This document shows, piece after piece, positions 9,035-18,338 of a stretch of DNA of 64,000 nt; within the stretch, counting starts at the first letter, position 1, and every line of letters starts with the position of its first letter. This DNA comes from Ottowia sp. GTDB lineage: Bacteria > Pseudomonadota > Gammaproteobacteria > Burkholderiales > Burkholderiaceae_C. The notes under the pieces are model-generated. The model did no database searches and had not been told where the DNA came from. It saw only the letters and a list, made by a program, of their open reading frames with translations. The DNA lies in the NCBI GenBank assembly GCA_023228705.1, contig JALOAS010000003.1, positions 13,113 to 77,112 of the forward strand. The letters are read 5' to 3'. The position numbers and the translations under genes were made by a program.

Positions 9035-10122
9035 TGGCAGCCACGGCTCCCGTTTCGCCAGTCGCAGACGCGCAGGTCGCGCCGCCCGCCCGCGGCCGGC
9101 CGGCCAACCCGTGGCGCCGCGCCTGGCAGCAGTTCCGGCGCAGCCGCCTGGGTTACTGGAGCCTGATCGTCTTCGTCGTGCTGTTCGTGCTCAGCCTGGG
9201 CGCCGAGGTGCTGTCCAACGACCGGCCGCTGGTTGTCCACTACAACGGGCAGACGTACTTCCCGCTGCTCAAGACCTACCCGGAAACCGTGTTTGGCGGC
9301 GACTTCGAGACCGAGACCGACTACCTGGACCCCTACATCCGGCACCAGTTCTCAATGGACGGCAACTGGGCGATCTACCCGCCCAATCCCTACGGAAGCC
9401 AGACGATCAACTACTTTGCCAGCGAGCCCAACCCCAGCGCGCCGGGACGCGAGAACCTGCTGGGCACCGACGACCGCGGGCGCGACCTGCTGGCGCAGCT
9501 GATTTACGGCTTTCGCATCAGCATCCTGTTCGCGCTGGCGCTGACGACCGTGGGCGTGCTGCTGGGCATCGTCACCGGCGCCATCCAGGGCTTTTTTGGC
9601 GGCAAGACGGACCTGGCGTTCCAGCGCTTCATCGAGGTCTGGAGCGCCATGCCCGAGCTGTACCTGCTGATCATCTTCAGTGCCATCCTCTCGCCCAGCC
9701 TCGGCCTGCTGCTGGCGCTGCTGAGCCTGTTTGGCTGGATGGGCCTGTCGGACTACGTGCGCGCCGAGTTCCTGCGCAACCGCAAGCTGGACTACGTCAA
9801 GTCCGCGCGCGCCATGGGCGTACCCAACCGGCAGATCATCTGGCGCCACATCCTGCCCAACTCCATGGTGCCGGTGGTGACGTTCCTGCCGTTTCGCATG
9901 AGCGGGGCGATCCTGGCGCTGACCTCGCTGGACTTCCTGGGGCTGGGCGTGCCGCCCGGTACGCCCAGCCTGGGCGAGCTGCTGAGCCAGGGCAAGAACA
10001 ACGTCGATGCGTGGTGGATCTCGCTGTCAACCTTTGGCGTATTGGTGCTCACGCTGTTGCTGCTGACCTTCATGGGCGATGCGCTGCGCGACGCGCTGGA
10101 CCCGCGGCGGGTGGATCCATGA
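9034..10122 (+). CDS. yejE: ABC peptide transporter permease, YejE-like
   Basis: Second permease of the peptide importer, 362 residues. It shows the family's hydrophilic N-terminus, a first membrane helix near residues 40-60, and a long periplasmic segment with NYFASEPNPSAPG and GTDDRGRDLLAQLIYGFRIS. The binding-protein-dependent transport domain follows with an EAA-type loop (KSARAMGVPNRQIIWRHILP). It overlaps yejB by one base and is followed after 28 bases by the ATPase. YejB and YejE should form the heterodimeric channel energised by the dual-ATPase YejF. Confidence 0.93.
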   Translation: MAATAPVSPVADAQVAPPARGRPANPWRRAWQQFRRSRLGYWSLIVFVVLFVLSLGAEVLSNDRPLVVHYNGQTYFPLLKTYPETVFGGDFETETDYLDPYIRHQFSMDGNWAIYPPNPYGSQTINYFASEPNPSAPGRENLLGTDDRGRDLLAQLIYGFRISILFALALTTVGVLLGIVTGAIQGFFGGKTDLAFQRFIEVWSAMPELYLLIIFSAILSPSLGLLLALLSLFGWMGLSDYVRAEFLRNRKLDYVKSARAMGVPNRQIIWRHILPNSMVPVVTFLPFRMSGAILALTSLDFLGLGVPPGTPSLGELLSQGKNNVDAWWISLSTFGVLVLTLLLLTFMGDALRDALDPRRVDP

Positions 10123-10150
10123 GCGCCGCCGCACGCTGCAGGAGCAAGCC

Positions 10151-11770
10151 GTGACGGCGCCGCTGCTGGAGGTCGAGCGCCTGCAGGTGACGCTGTCGGG
10201 CCAGGCGATCATCCGCGACATATCCTTTGCCGTGGCTGCGGGCGAAAAGGTGGCGCTGGTGGGCGAGTCGGGATCGGGCAAGACCGTGACCGCGCTCTCG
10301 CTGCTGCGCCTGTTCCACGGCGCGCAGGTGCAGGGGCATGCCTGGTTTGGCGAGGGCGCCGAGCGGCGCGACCTGCTGGCGCTGGGCGAGCGCCAGCTGC
10401 GCGCCGTGCGCGGCGACGAGATCGCGCTGATCTTCCAGGAGCCCATGACCGCGCTCAACCCGCTCATGCCGGTTGGCGCGCAGATCGCCGAGGTCCTGCA
10501 GCTCAAGCGGGCGGCCACGCGCAAGGCCGCGGCAGAGGGCGCCGTCGAGCTGCTGGCGCGCACCGGGCTGGACCGTCCGGCCGCACGCGCTGCCGTCTAT
10601 CCGCACCAGCTGTCCGGCGGCCAGCGGCAGCGCGCCATGATTGCCATGGCGCTGGCGTGCAACCCGAAGCTGCTGCTGGCAGACGAGCCCACGACGGCGC
10701 TGGACGCCAGCCTGCGCATGCAGATCCTGGACCTGCTGCAACGCCTGCAGCAGGAAACCGGCATGGCCATCCTGATGATCACGCACGACCTCAACCTGGT
10801 GCGGCGGTTTGCCGACCGCGTTGCCGTCATGCAGAAGGGACGGCTGGTCGAGCAGGGCGCGGTCGAGGGCATCTTTGCCTCGCCGCGCGACCCGTACACG
10901 CAGCGGCTCTTGGCCAGCAAGCCCCGGCGCCGGCTCGATGACGCAGCAGCTGCGTCCGGGCCGCCGGTGCTCCAGGTGCAGCGGCTGCAAGCGGCGTATC
11001 CGGCAGCGCTGCCAGGCCTGGCCGGCTGGTTCCGGAAAGGCCGCTTCGTTGCGCTGCGCGACGCGTCGCTGGCCGTCCAGCCCGGCCGCACGCTGGGCGT
11101 CATTGGCGAATCCGGGTCGGGCAAGTCCACGCTGGCGCAGGCCGTGCTGGCCTTGTTGCCGTCCCGCCAGGTGAGCGGGGACATCCGCGTGGCCGGCCGC
11201 GAGTGGCAGTTCCGGAGCCGTGTCGACCGGCCGCTGCGGCGCCGCATCCAGGTGGTTTTCCAGGATCCGTTTTCATCGCTGTCGCCGCGCCAGACCGTGG
11301 GTGACATCGTGGGCGAAGGCCTGAAAATCCACTTTCCGGAGCTGTCGGCGCAGCAGCGCGAGCAGCGCGTCATCAATGGGCTTGCCGACGTGGGGCTGAC
11401 CGGGCAGCAGTTTGCGCACCTGCTGGCGCGGTACCCGCATGAGTTTTCCGGCGGCCAGCGCCAGCGCATTGCGCTGGCGCGCGCGCTGGTGGTCAACCCC
11501 GAGGTGCTGGTGCTGGACGAACCCACCAGCGCGCTGGACGTGACCATACAGCAGCAGATCCTGGCGCTGCTGCAGCGCCTGCAGCAGGAGCATGGCCTGA
11601 GCTACCTGCTGATCACGCACGACGTCGAGGTGGTGTGGGCCATGGCGCACGACGTGATCGTGCTCAAGGACGGCGACATCGTTGAATCCGGTTCGGCCAC
11701 TGCCGTCCTGCATCATCCGCGGCACGCGTACACGCGCACGTTGCTGGACGCCGCCGGCGCTGATTTCTGA
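10151..11770 (+). CDS. yejF: ABC peptide transporter dual ATPase, YejF-like
   Basis: Cytoplasmic ATPase with two complete nucleotide-binding domains in one 539-residue chain. Domain 1 shows Walker A GESGSGKT, signature LSGGQRQR and Walker B LLLADEPTTALD. Domain 2 shows GESGSGKS, FSGGQRQR and VLVLDEPTSALD. The GTG start is selected because AGGAG lies six bases before it and because the reading continues VTAPLLEVERLQV. An ATG overlapping the yejE stop (10119) is in another frame that ends at 10154 and cannot be the start. It completes the yejBEF operon, which ends before the rimP promoter. Confidence 0.93.
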   Translation: MTAPLLEVERLQVTLSGQAIIRDISFAVAAGEKVALVGESGSGKTVTALSLLRLFHGAQVQGHAWFGEGAERRDLLALGERQLRAVRGDEIALIFQEPMTALNPLMPVGAQIAEVLQLKRAATRKAAAEGAVELLARTGLDRPAARAAVYPHQLSGGQRQRAMIAMALACNPKLLLADEPTTALDASLRMQILDLLQRLQQETGMAILMITHDLNLVRRFADRVAVMQKGRLVEQGAVEGIFASPRDPYTQRLLASKPRRRLDDAAAASGPPVLQVQRLQAAYPAALPGLAGWFRKGRFVALRDASLAVQPGRTLGVIGESGSGKSTLAQAVLALLPSRQVSGDIRVAGREWQFRSRVDRPLRRRIQVVFQDPFSSLSPRQTVGDIVGEGLKIHFPELSAQQREQRVINGLADVGLTGQQFAHLLARYPHEFSGGQRQRIALARALVVNPEVLVLDEPTSALDVTIQQQILALLQRLQQEHGLSYLLITHDVEVVWAMAHDVIVLKDGDIVESGSATAVLHHPRHAYTRTLLDAAGADF

Positions 11771-11803
11771 GCCTGCAGCAGGCAATTCTCACGCCCGCAG
11801 CGG

Positions 11804-11833
11804 TTTACATATCCAGTGGCTTCATGCTAAAAT
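11804..11833 (+). promoter_or_regulatory. Sigma70-like promoter of the rimP operon
   Basis: TTTACA at 11804-11809 and TAAAAT at 11828-11833, separated by 18 bases, with TGC just before the -10 (extended -10 type). Each hexamer differs from consensus at one base. Transcription should start near 11840, about 80 bases before rimP. A small inverted repeat (TTGCG-CATT-CGCAA, 11835-11848) covers the predicted start site. Confidence 0.6.
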
Positions 11834-11854
11834 CTTGCGCATTCGCAACGATAT

Positions 11855-11881
11855 GGGCGGGCGTGACCGCCCTTTTTTTTT
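11855..11881 (+). terminator. Intrinsic terminator / attenuator in the rimP leader
   Basis: A perfect six-pair stem, GGGCGG (11855-11860) and CCGCCC (11867-11872) with loop GCGTGA, is followed at once by nine T residues (11873-11881). It lies downstream of yejF but also about 15 bases after the predicted rimP transcription start. It may therefore both end yejF transcripts and attenuate the rimP-nusA-infB operon. NusA is known to autoregulate this operon through leader terminators in E. coli. Confidence 0.75.
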
Positions 11882-11921
11882 GGCTGGACCGCAAAACGGC
11901 AACGGGTTTTTGACACGGAAA

Positions 11922-12521
11922 GTGACGCTGCAGACAATGGTTGAACAGGCTGTGGGCAGCCTGGGTTTTGAATTGGTTGAGCTGGAACGCTCAGCTGGCG
12001 GATTGCTGCGTGTCACGATTGACTTTCCCTGGTCTGGCGACGCCGGGGCCGCGCCGCGCGCCATTGGCGTTGACGACTGCGAGTCGGTGTCGCGCCAGCT
12101 GCAGTACGCGCTGGAAGTGGACGACGTGGATTACCAGCGCCTGGAGGTGTCCTCGCCGGGCACGGACCGGCCGCTGCGCACGCGCGCTGACTTTGAGCGT
12201 TTCGAGGGCGAGCAGGTGGCGATCGTGCTGAAGGAGCCGATTGCCGACGACGACGGTTCGCCAGCTGCGGCGCAGGTGGGGCGCAAGCGCTTCACCGGGC
12301 GCTTGCAAAAGGCCGATGCGCCGTCAGATGATTGGTTACTGCTCTGGCACGAAGCGCCGCGGCGCGAAAGCCGCAAGCCGCGGGGTCAACCCGGGCGGCA
12401 AAAGGCGGGTCAACAACAGGTACTGGCGTTTGGTCTGGATGAGCTGCAGTCGGCCCGGCTACAGCCGGAGCTGGATTTCAAGCGCAGCAAGAAGGGCAAG
12501 GGTCGCCGGAAGCGGGCTTGA
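11922..12521 (+). CDS. rimP: Ribosome maturation factor RimP
   Basis: Assists maturation of the 30S ribosomal subunit. Family landmarks are GFELVELE near the N-terminus, LLRVTIDFP, the segment [15 protein letters not shown], and [16 protein letters not shown]. With the GTG at 11922 it has 199 residues; an ATG at 11937 is the alternative. The GTG is preferred because it restores the usual short N-terminal lead. The protein is longer than the common 150-170 residues because of a basic insert near residues 140-165 and a Lys/Arg-rich tail ([12 protein letters not shown]). First gene of the nusA-infB operon. Confidence 0.92.
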   Translation: MTLQTMVEQAVGSLGFELVELERSAGGLLRVTIDFPWSGDAGAAPRAIGVDDCESVSRQLQYALEVDDVDYQRLEVSSPGTDRPLRTRADFERFEGEQVAIVLKEPIADDDGSPAAAQVGRKRFTGRLQKADAPSDDWLLLWHEAPRRESRKPRGQPGRQKAGQQQVLAFGLDELQSARLQPELDFKRSKKGKGRRKRA

Positions 12522-12558
12522 GGCTTGCGAACCGACAGGGCATGGAGCAAATGGAATC

Positions 12559-14043
12559 ATGAATCGCGAACTGTTGATGCTGGTCGACGCCATTTCGCGC
12601 GAGAAGAGCGTTGAGCGTGACGACGTGTTCAGCGCCGTCGAGGCGGCGCTGGCGCAGGCCGGGAAAAAGCGCTTTGAGGGCGACGTCGACCTGCGCGTGG
12701 AAATCGACCGCGAGACCGGCGAGTACGAGACGTTTCGCCGCTGGCACGTCGTGCCTGACGAAGCCGGGCTGCAGTTGCCCGACCAGGAAATCCTGCTTTT
12801 TGAAGCCAGGGAGCAGGACCCCGAGCTGGAAGTGGATGACTACATCGAGGAGCCGGTGGAGTCGGTCTCCATTGGCCGCATCGGCGCCATGGCCGCCAAG
12901 CAGGTCATCCTGCAGCGCATCCGCGACGCCGAGCGGGAAATCCTGCTGAACGACTTTCTCAGCCGCGGCGATCCCATCTTTGCCGGCGTCGTCAAGCGCA
13001 AGGACAAGGGCGACTGGATCCTGGAGTCGGGCCGGGTCGAGGGCCGGCTGCGCTACGGCGACCAGATCCCCAAGGAAAACCTGCGCCGCGGCGATCGCGT
13101 GCGCGCCATGATCATGGAAGTCGACCCGACGCTGCGCGGAGCGCAGATCGTGCTCTCGCGCACGGCGCCGGAGTTCATGATCGAGCTGTTTCGCAACGAG
13201 GTGCCCGAGATCGAACAGGGCTTGCTTGAGATCAAGAGCTGCGCGCGCGATCCGGGCAGCCGTGCGAAGATCGCCGTGGTCAGCTACGATGCGCGGGTCG
13301 ATCCCATAGGCACCTGCGTGGGCGTGCGCGGCTCGCGCGTCAACGCGGTCAGCAACGAGCTGGCCGGCGAGCGCGTGGACATCGTGCTCTGGAGCGAGGA
13401 CCCCGCGCAGTTCGTCATTGGCGCGCTGGCGCCGGCCAACGTCTCCTCGCTCATCGTCGACGAGGAAAACCAGACCATGGACGTGGTGGTCGACGAGGAG
13501 AACCTGGCCATTGCCATAGGCCGTGGCGGCCAGAACGTGCGCCTGGCGTCGGACCTGACCGGCTGGAAGATCAACATCCTTGATGCTGAGGAGTCCAAAG
13601 AGAAGCAGGCCGAAGAAATGCAGGAGCTGCAGGAGCTCTTCATGGAAAAGCTGGACGTGGACGAGGAGATCGCGACCGTCCTCATCAACGAAGGCTTCAC
13701 CAACCTGGAGGAAGTGGCATACGTGCCCATCCAGGAGATGCTTGACATCGAGAGCTTTGACGAGGAAACGGTGGAAGAACTGCGCGCGCGCGCCAAGGAG
13801 GCGCTGCTCAGGATAGAGCTGGCGCGCGAGGAGAGCCTGAAGGCCGTCAAGGACGACCTGCTCCAGCTCGAGGGCCTGACCCGCGAACAACTGGCCAAGC
13901 TGGCCCGTGCCAGCGTCACGTCCCGTGATGAGCTGGCGGACCTGGCCGCCGATGAACTGATGGAAATTACCGGGATGTCCGATGAGGACGCCCGCGCTCT
14001 GATCCTGAAAGCGCGCGAGCACTGGTTCGTGGACCACGAGTAA
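12559..14043 (+). CDS. nusA: Transcription termination/antitermination factor NusA
   Basis: RNA-polymerase-binding elongation factor that modulates pausing, termination and antitermination. 494 residues, as in E. coli. Order of domains: N-terminal RNA-polymerase-binding domain ([18 protein letters not shown]), S1 domain around residues 135-200 ([13 protein letters not shown]), two KH domains ([14 protein letters not shown] and [13 protein letters not shown]), and two acidic C-terminal repeats typical of proteobacteria. It starts 37 bases after rimP and is followed after 24 bases by infB. The leader terminator upstream of rimP is a plausible target for autoregulation. Confidence 0.97.
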   Translation: MNRELLMLVDAISREKSVERDDVFSAVEAALAQAGKKRFEGDVDLRVEIDRETGEYETFRRWHVVPDEAGLQLPDQEILLFEAREQDPELEVDDYIEEPVESVSIGRIGAMAAKQVILQRIRDAEREILLNDFLSRGDPIFAGVVKRKDKGDWILESGRVEGRLRYGDQIPKENLRRGDRVRAMIMEVDPTLRGAQIVLSRTAPEFMIELFRNEVPEIEQGLLEIKSCARDPGSRAKIAVVSYDARVDPIGTCVGVRGSRVNAVSNELAGERVDIVLWSEDPAQFVIGALAPANVSSLIVDEENQTMDVVVDEENLAIAIGRGGQNVRLASDLTGWKINILDAEESKEKQAEEMQELQELFMEKLDVDEEIATVLINEGFTNLEEVAYVPIQEMLDIESFDEETVEELRARAKEALLRIELAREESLKAVKDDLLQLEGLTREQLAKLARASVTSRDELADLAADELMEITGMSDEDARALILKAREHWFVDHE

Positions 14044-14067
14044 GGATCATGGAGGTCCGTACAAGAT

Positions 14068-16902
14068 ATGTCGAAAATGACTGTTGCAGACTTTGCAAAC
14101 GAACTTCACCGGCCGGCGCGCTCGGTGCTGGAGCAGCTCCAGGCCGCCGGTGTGGCGATCAGCAAGGTATCCGATGAGCTGACCGACGAGGACAAGCAAA
14201 AGCTGCTGACCCACCTGCAGACCAGCCATGGCACGGGCGCGGCACGCAAGAAGATCACGCTGACCAAGCGCTCGACGAGCCAGATCCGGCAGTCGGACGC
14301 CACCGGCAAGGCGCGCACCATCGACGTGCACGTGCGCAAGAAGCGCACCTTTGTGCGCCGCGAGAGCGACGCGCCGCAGGACGTCAAGGTCAGCGTCAAG
14401 AAGACGCGCAAGACGGCAGGCCCGGCGGCGCCGACGCCGGCGGCTGCTCCGGCAGCGCAGCCGCTGATCAGCGCCGAAGAGCAGGCCAGGCGCGACGAGG
14501 GGGCGCGGCGCCAGGCCGAGCTCATGCGCTTGCAGGCCGAGGCCAAGGCCGCACGTGCCGGCGAGCGCGAAGCCAGCCACACGCAGGCTGATGATGCGGA
14601 CGCGGCAGCAGCCAGCGCGCCCGCTGCCGAGTCGGGGCAGCAGCCTTTGGCAACGGCACAGCCGGCTGCCGAGCAGGCCGCTGCGGATGCGCCGGCACTG
14701 CAAGCCGACGCCACTGCGGCAGCGGCGGGCGAGCCGGTGCAAGAGCAGCCAAAAGACGTATCGGCCAAGACGCAGCGTGCCAGGCCGGCCCGTGCGGACC
14801 GAAAGACCGACGAGCAAGACGCCGAAGCGGAGAAGAACCGCCGCGAGGCGATTGCGGAAGCCGAGGCCATCCGCGAGATGATGCGCACGCCACGCAAGAC
14901 GCTGGTGGCCAAGAAGAGCGAGGAGGAAGAAAAGCCGCGCGCCGCCAAGACCTCCCGCAAGGACGCGCAAAAGGAAATCAAGTCCGCCAACCTCTCGTCC
15001 AGCTGGGCGCCGGAGTCGCGCAAGAAGCGCATTCCCACCCGCGGCGACAGCGCCGGAGGGCGCGATGGCTGGCGCAGCCGCCGCCGCAAGCGCCACAGCG
15101 ATCGCGACCGCGGCGAAGAACGCCATGCGGCACCGGTGGCGCACCGCGCCATCGAAGTGCATGTGCCCGAGACGATCACGGTGGCCGAGCTGGCGCACAA
15201 GATGGCGGTCAAGGCCTCTGAAGTGATCAAGAGGCTGATGGGGCTGGGGCAGATGGTCACGATCAACCAGCCGCTGGACCAGGATACGGCCATGATCGTG
15301 GTCGAGGAATTCGGCAACGTGGCCATAGAGGCCGAGCTGGATGATCCGGAGGCGTTCACCGAGGAAGATGTGCAGGCGCAGACCGGGGACGCGCTGCCCC
15401 GGCCGCCGGTGGTGACCGTCATGGGCCACGTGGACCACGGCAAGACCTCGCTGCTGGACTACATCCGGCGCAGCAAGGTTGCCGGTGGCGAGGCCGGTGG
15501 CATCACGCAGCACATTGGCGCGTACCACGTGCAGACCAAGGGCGGCATCATCTCGTTCCTGGACACGCCCGGGCACGAGGCATTCACGGCCATGCGCGCA
15601 CGCGGTGCGCAGGCCACCGACATCGTCATCCTGGTGGTGGCAGCGGACGACGGCGTCATGCCGCAGACACGCGAGGCGGTCAAGCACGCCAAGGCGGCCG
15701 GTGTTCCCATTGTGGTTGCCGTCAACAAGATGGACAAGCCCGAGGCCAACCTGGACCGCATCAAGGGCGAGCTGGCAGCCGAAGAGGTGGTGCCCGAAGA
15801 CTTTGGCGGTGATTCCCCGTTCGTGCCGGTGTCGGCCAAGACCGGGCAGGGCATGGACGAACTGCTCGAGCAGGTGCTGCTGCAGGCCGAGGTGCTGGAG
15901 CTGAAGGCGCCGGTCGATGCAGCGGCCAAGGGGATTGTGATCGAGGCGCGCCTGGACCGCGGCCGCGGCCCGGTGGCCACGGTGCTGGTGCAGTCGGGCA
16001 CGCTCAACGTGTCGGACACCGTGCTGGTGGGCCAGACCTGGGGCCGCGTCCGTGCCATGCTGGACGAGAACAGCGAGTCCGTCGAGTCGGCCGGACCGTC
16101 CATCCCGGTGGAAATACAGGGCCTGGACGGCGTGCCGCAGGCCGGCGACGACTTCCTGGTGCTGCTTGACGAGCGCCGTGCGCGCGAGATTGCCACGTAC
16201 CGCGCGGGCAAGTTCCGCCACACCAAGCTGGCCAGGCAGCAGGCTGCCAAGTTGCAGAACATGTTCTCCGACATGGAGGCCGGCGAGGTCCAGACGCTGC
16301 CCATCGTGCTCAAGGCCGACGTGCAGGGCTCGCAGGAAGCACTGGCGCAAACGCTGCTCAAGCTGTCCACCGACGAGGTGCAGGTGCAGATGGTGTACAG
16401 CGGCGTGGGCGGCATCAGCGAGAGCGACATCAACCTGGCCATTGCGTCCAACGCGGTGGTCATTGGCTTCAACACGCGGGCCGACGCGGGCGCGCGCAAG
16501 CTGGCCGAGAACAACGACGTCGAGATCCACTACTACGACGTCATCTACGACGCCGTGGAGGACCTGAAGGCAGCCATGTCCGGCATGCTTGCACCGGAGA
16601 AGAAGGAAGAGATCATCGGCATGGCGGAGGTGCGCAACGTCTTTGTTGCCTCGCGCATCGGCACGATTGCCGGCTCCATGGTCACCGAAGGCATGGTGCG
16701 CCGTGATTCGCACTTCCGCCTGCTGCGCGACAATGTCGTGATCTACACGGGCCAGGTCGAATCGCTCAGGCGCATCAAGGACGATGTGGCCGAGGTCAAG
16801 GAAGGCTTTGAATGCGGCATCAAGCTGAGGAACTACACCGACGTCAAGGAAGGTGACCAGCTTGAGTTCTTCACGGTGAAGGAAGTGGCGCGGACGCTCT
16901 GA
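14068..16902 (+). CDS. infB: Translation initiation factor IF-2
   Basis: GTPase that brings initiator fMet-tRNA to the 30S subunit and promotes subunit joining. 944 residues. It has an N-terminal helical IF2-N domain, a long Ala/Glu/Lys-rich linker (about residues 120-340), and a second IF2-N domain around [18 protein letters not shown]. The G domain follows, with GHVDHGKT (residues 453-460), DTPGHE and NKMD, then the C-terminal beta-barrel and tRNA-binding domains. GGAGGT lies 11 bases before the ATG. Its position between nusA and rbfA is standard. Confidence 0.98.
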   Translation: MSKMTVADFANELHRPARSVLEQLQAAGVAISKVSDELTDEDKQKLLTHLQTSHGTGAARKKITLTKRSTSQIRQSDATGKARTIDVHVRKKRTFVRRESDAPQDVKVSVKKTRKTAGPAAPTPAAAPAAQPLISAEEQARRDEGARRQAELMRLQAEAKAARAGEREASHTQADDADAAAASAPAAESGQQPLATAQPAAEQAAADAPALQADATAAAAGEPVQEQPKDVSAKTQRARPARADRKTDEQDAEAEKNRREAIAEAEAIREMMRTPRKTLVAKKSEEEEKPRAAKTSRKDAQKEIKSANLSSSWAPESRKKRIPTRGDSAGGRDGWRSRRRKRHSDRDRGEERHAAPVAHRAIEVHVPETITVAELAHKMAVKASEVIKRLMGLGQMVTINQPLDQDTAMIVVEEFGNVAIEAELDDPEAFTEEDVQAQTGDALPRPPVVTVMGHVDHGKTSLLDYIRRSKVAGGEAGGITQHIGAYHVQTKGGIISFLDTPGHEAFTAMRARGAQATDIVILVVAADDGVMPQTREAVKHAKAAGVPIVVAVNKMDKPEANLDRIKGELAAEEVVPEDFGGDSPFVPVSAKTGQGMDELLEQVLLQAEVLELKAPVDAAAKGIVIEARLDRGRGPVATVLVQSGTLNVSDTVLVGQTWGRVRAMLDENSESVESAGPSIPVEIQGLDGVPQAGDDFLVLLDERRAREIATYRAGKFRHTKLARQQAAKLQNMFSDMEAGEVQTLPIVLKADVQGSQEALAQTLLKLSTDEVQVQMVYSGVGGISESDINLAIASNAVVIGFNTRADAGARKLAENNDVEIHYYDVIYDAVEDLKAAMSGMLAPEKKEEIIGMAEVRNVFVASRIGTIAGSMVTEGMVRRDSHFRLLRDNVVIYTGQVESLRRIKDDVAEVKEGFECGIKLRNYTDVKEGDQLEFFTVKEVARTL

Positions 16903-16985
16903 CGGCAAGCCGCCGCAGCCACAACGGTGGCCGTTCCGCCAGGCACGGCGCCAGGCTGCGATTTTGTTGCCGCAACGATGACAGC

Positions 16986-17363
16986 ATGCGTAAAAAGCAC
17001 TCCATTCCCAACCGGGGGTATCGTGTTGCCGACCAGATCCAGCGCGACCTCTCGGAGCTGATCAAGCGCGACCTCAAGGATCCGCGCGTGGGCATGATCA
17101 CGCTCAGCGCGGTCGATGTGTCACCCGACTACGCCCACGCCAAGGTGTACTTCACCGTTTTGGCCGGCGATCCGCTGGAAACCGAGGAGGCCCTGAACCA
17201 TGCGGCCGGGCACCTGCGCAACGGCCTGTTCAAGCGGCTGCGCATCCACACGGTTCCGACGCTGCGATTCATTTTTGACGAGACCACCGAGCGCGCGGCC
17301 AAAATGGACGCGCTGATTGCCCAAGCGGTCTCGCAGCGCGCGCCCGATGATCCGGAACGCTGA
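16986..17363 (+). CDS. rbfA: Ribosome-binding factor A
   Basis: Cold-shock-related 30S maturation factor that binds near helix 1 of 16S rRNA. 125 residues with a single KH-like fold. Recognised by [24 protein letters not shown] at the N-terminus and the segment HAKVYFTVL. It lies 83 bases after infB and 5 bases before truB, the standard order. Confidence 0.95.
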   Translation: MRKKHSIPNRGYRVADQIQRDLSELIKRDLKDPRVGMITLSAVDVSPDYAHAKVYFTVLAGDPLETEEALNHAAGHLRNGLFKRLRIHTVPTLRFIFDETTERAAKMDALIAQAVSQRAPDDPER

Positions 17364-17368
17364 GCGTC

Positions 17369-18316
17369 ATGGCCCGCTCCCAACCAGCGCGCAAGCGCCG
17401 GCCCGTGCACGGGGTGTTGCTGCTGGACAAGCCAGCGGGGCTGTCCAGCAACCAGGCGCTGCAGAAGGTCCGGTGGCTGCTGCGCGCTGAAAAGGCCGGC
17501 CACACCGGCACGCTGGACCCCCTGGCAACCGGCGTGCTGCCCATTTGCCTGGGCGCTGCCACCAAGTTCAGCCAGCTGCACCTGGACGCGGACAAGCGCT
17601 ACGAGGCCGTGCTGGCGCTGGGCGTGCGCACCAGCAGCGGCGATGCCGAGGGCGAGCCCATCCAGCGCCTGCCCGTGCCCGAGCTGACCGCGCCGCTGCT
17701 GGCATCGCTGCGCGAGCAGTTCCTGGGCGATTTGTTGCAGACGCCGCCCATGCACAGCGCGCTGAAGAAGGACGGCAGGCCACTGTACGAATACGCTCGC
17801 GCCGGCATCCACGTGACCCGTGAACCGCGCGCCATCCGCATCGTGGACCTGCAGCTGGAGCGCGTGGACAGCGATCCGGATGCCATCCGCGTCGCCGTGA
17901 CCTGCAGCAAGGGCACGTACATTCGCACGCTGGGCGAGGACCTGGCCGCCGCGCTGGGGACCTGTGGCCACCTGGCGAGCTTGCGGCGCATCGCCAGCGG
18001 ATCGCTCCATGTCTCGGACAGCGTTCCGCTGGACGCGCTGGAAGCCATGGCCGAGGCGGCGCGCCTGCAGCACGTGCGCCCGGTACACACGCTGCTGGCA
18101 GGCTACGAGACCGTGGTCCTGGACAACGCCGAAGCCGGCCGTTTCCTCACCGGCCTGCGCCGCCGCGGCAGCTGGCCGGACCAGGACCGCGTTGCCGTCT
18201 GGGGCGACAGCCCCCGCGCGCTGCTGGGCGTGGCCCGCACGCGCGGCGGCGAGCTCATCCCGGTGCGGCTGCTCTCGCCACTGGAAATCCGGCAGAGCCT
18301 TGAAGAAGCCCCCTGA
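17369..18316 (+). CDS. truB: tRNA pseudouridine-55 synthase
   Basis: Converts uridine 55 in the T loop of tRNAs to pseudouridine. 315 residues. The catalytic aspartate is Asp50 in GHTGTLDPLATGVLP, preceded by the family's GVLLLDKPAGLSSN. The motif YIRTLGEDL and a C-terminal PUA-like region are also present. It begins 5 bases after rbfA and ends 22 bases before typA, so all belong to one transcription unit. Confidence 0.96.
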   Translation: MARSQPARKRRPVHGVLLLDKPAGLSSNQALQKVRWLLRAEKAGHTGTLDPLATGVLPICLGAATKFSQLHLDADKRYEAVLALGVRTSSGDAEGEPIQRLPVPELTAPLLASLREQFLGDLLQTPPMHSALKKDGRPLYEYARAGIHVTREPRAIRIVDLQLERVDSDPDAIRVAVTCSKGTYIRTLGEDLAAALGTCGHLASLRRIASGSLHVSDSVPLDALEAMAEAARLQHVRPVHTLLAGYETVVLDNAEAGRFLTGLRRRGSWPDQDRVAVWGDSPRALLGVARTRGGELIPVRLLSPLEIRQSLEEAP

Positions 18317-18338
18317 TCGATCCCAATCTTTTTTCACC

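Noticed and set aside
10119..10154. ATG overlapping the yejE stop as the yejF start
   Set aside because: It is in a different frame that stops after 11 codons; the GTG at 10151 has a good AGGAG and leads straight into the ATPase domain.
11852..11936. Upstream ATG at 11852 as an alternative rimP start
   Set aside because: It would place the terminator stem and T-tract within the coding sequence and adds residues not seen in RimP proteins.
14047..16908. 953-codon open frame opposite infB
   Set aside because: Mirrors infB exactly in the codon-complementary frame; no family features.
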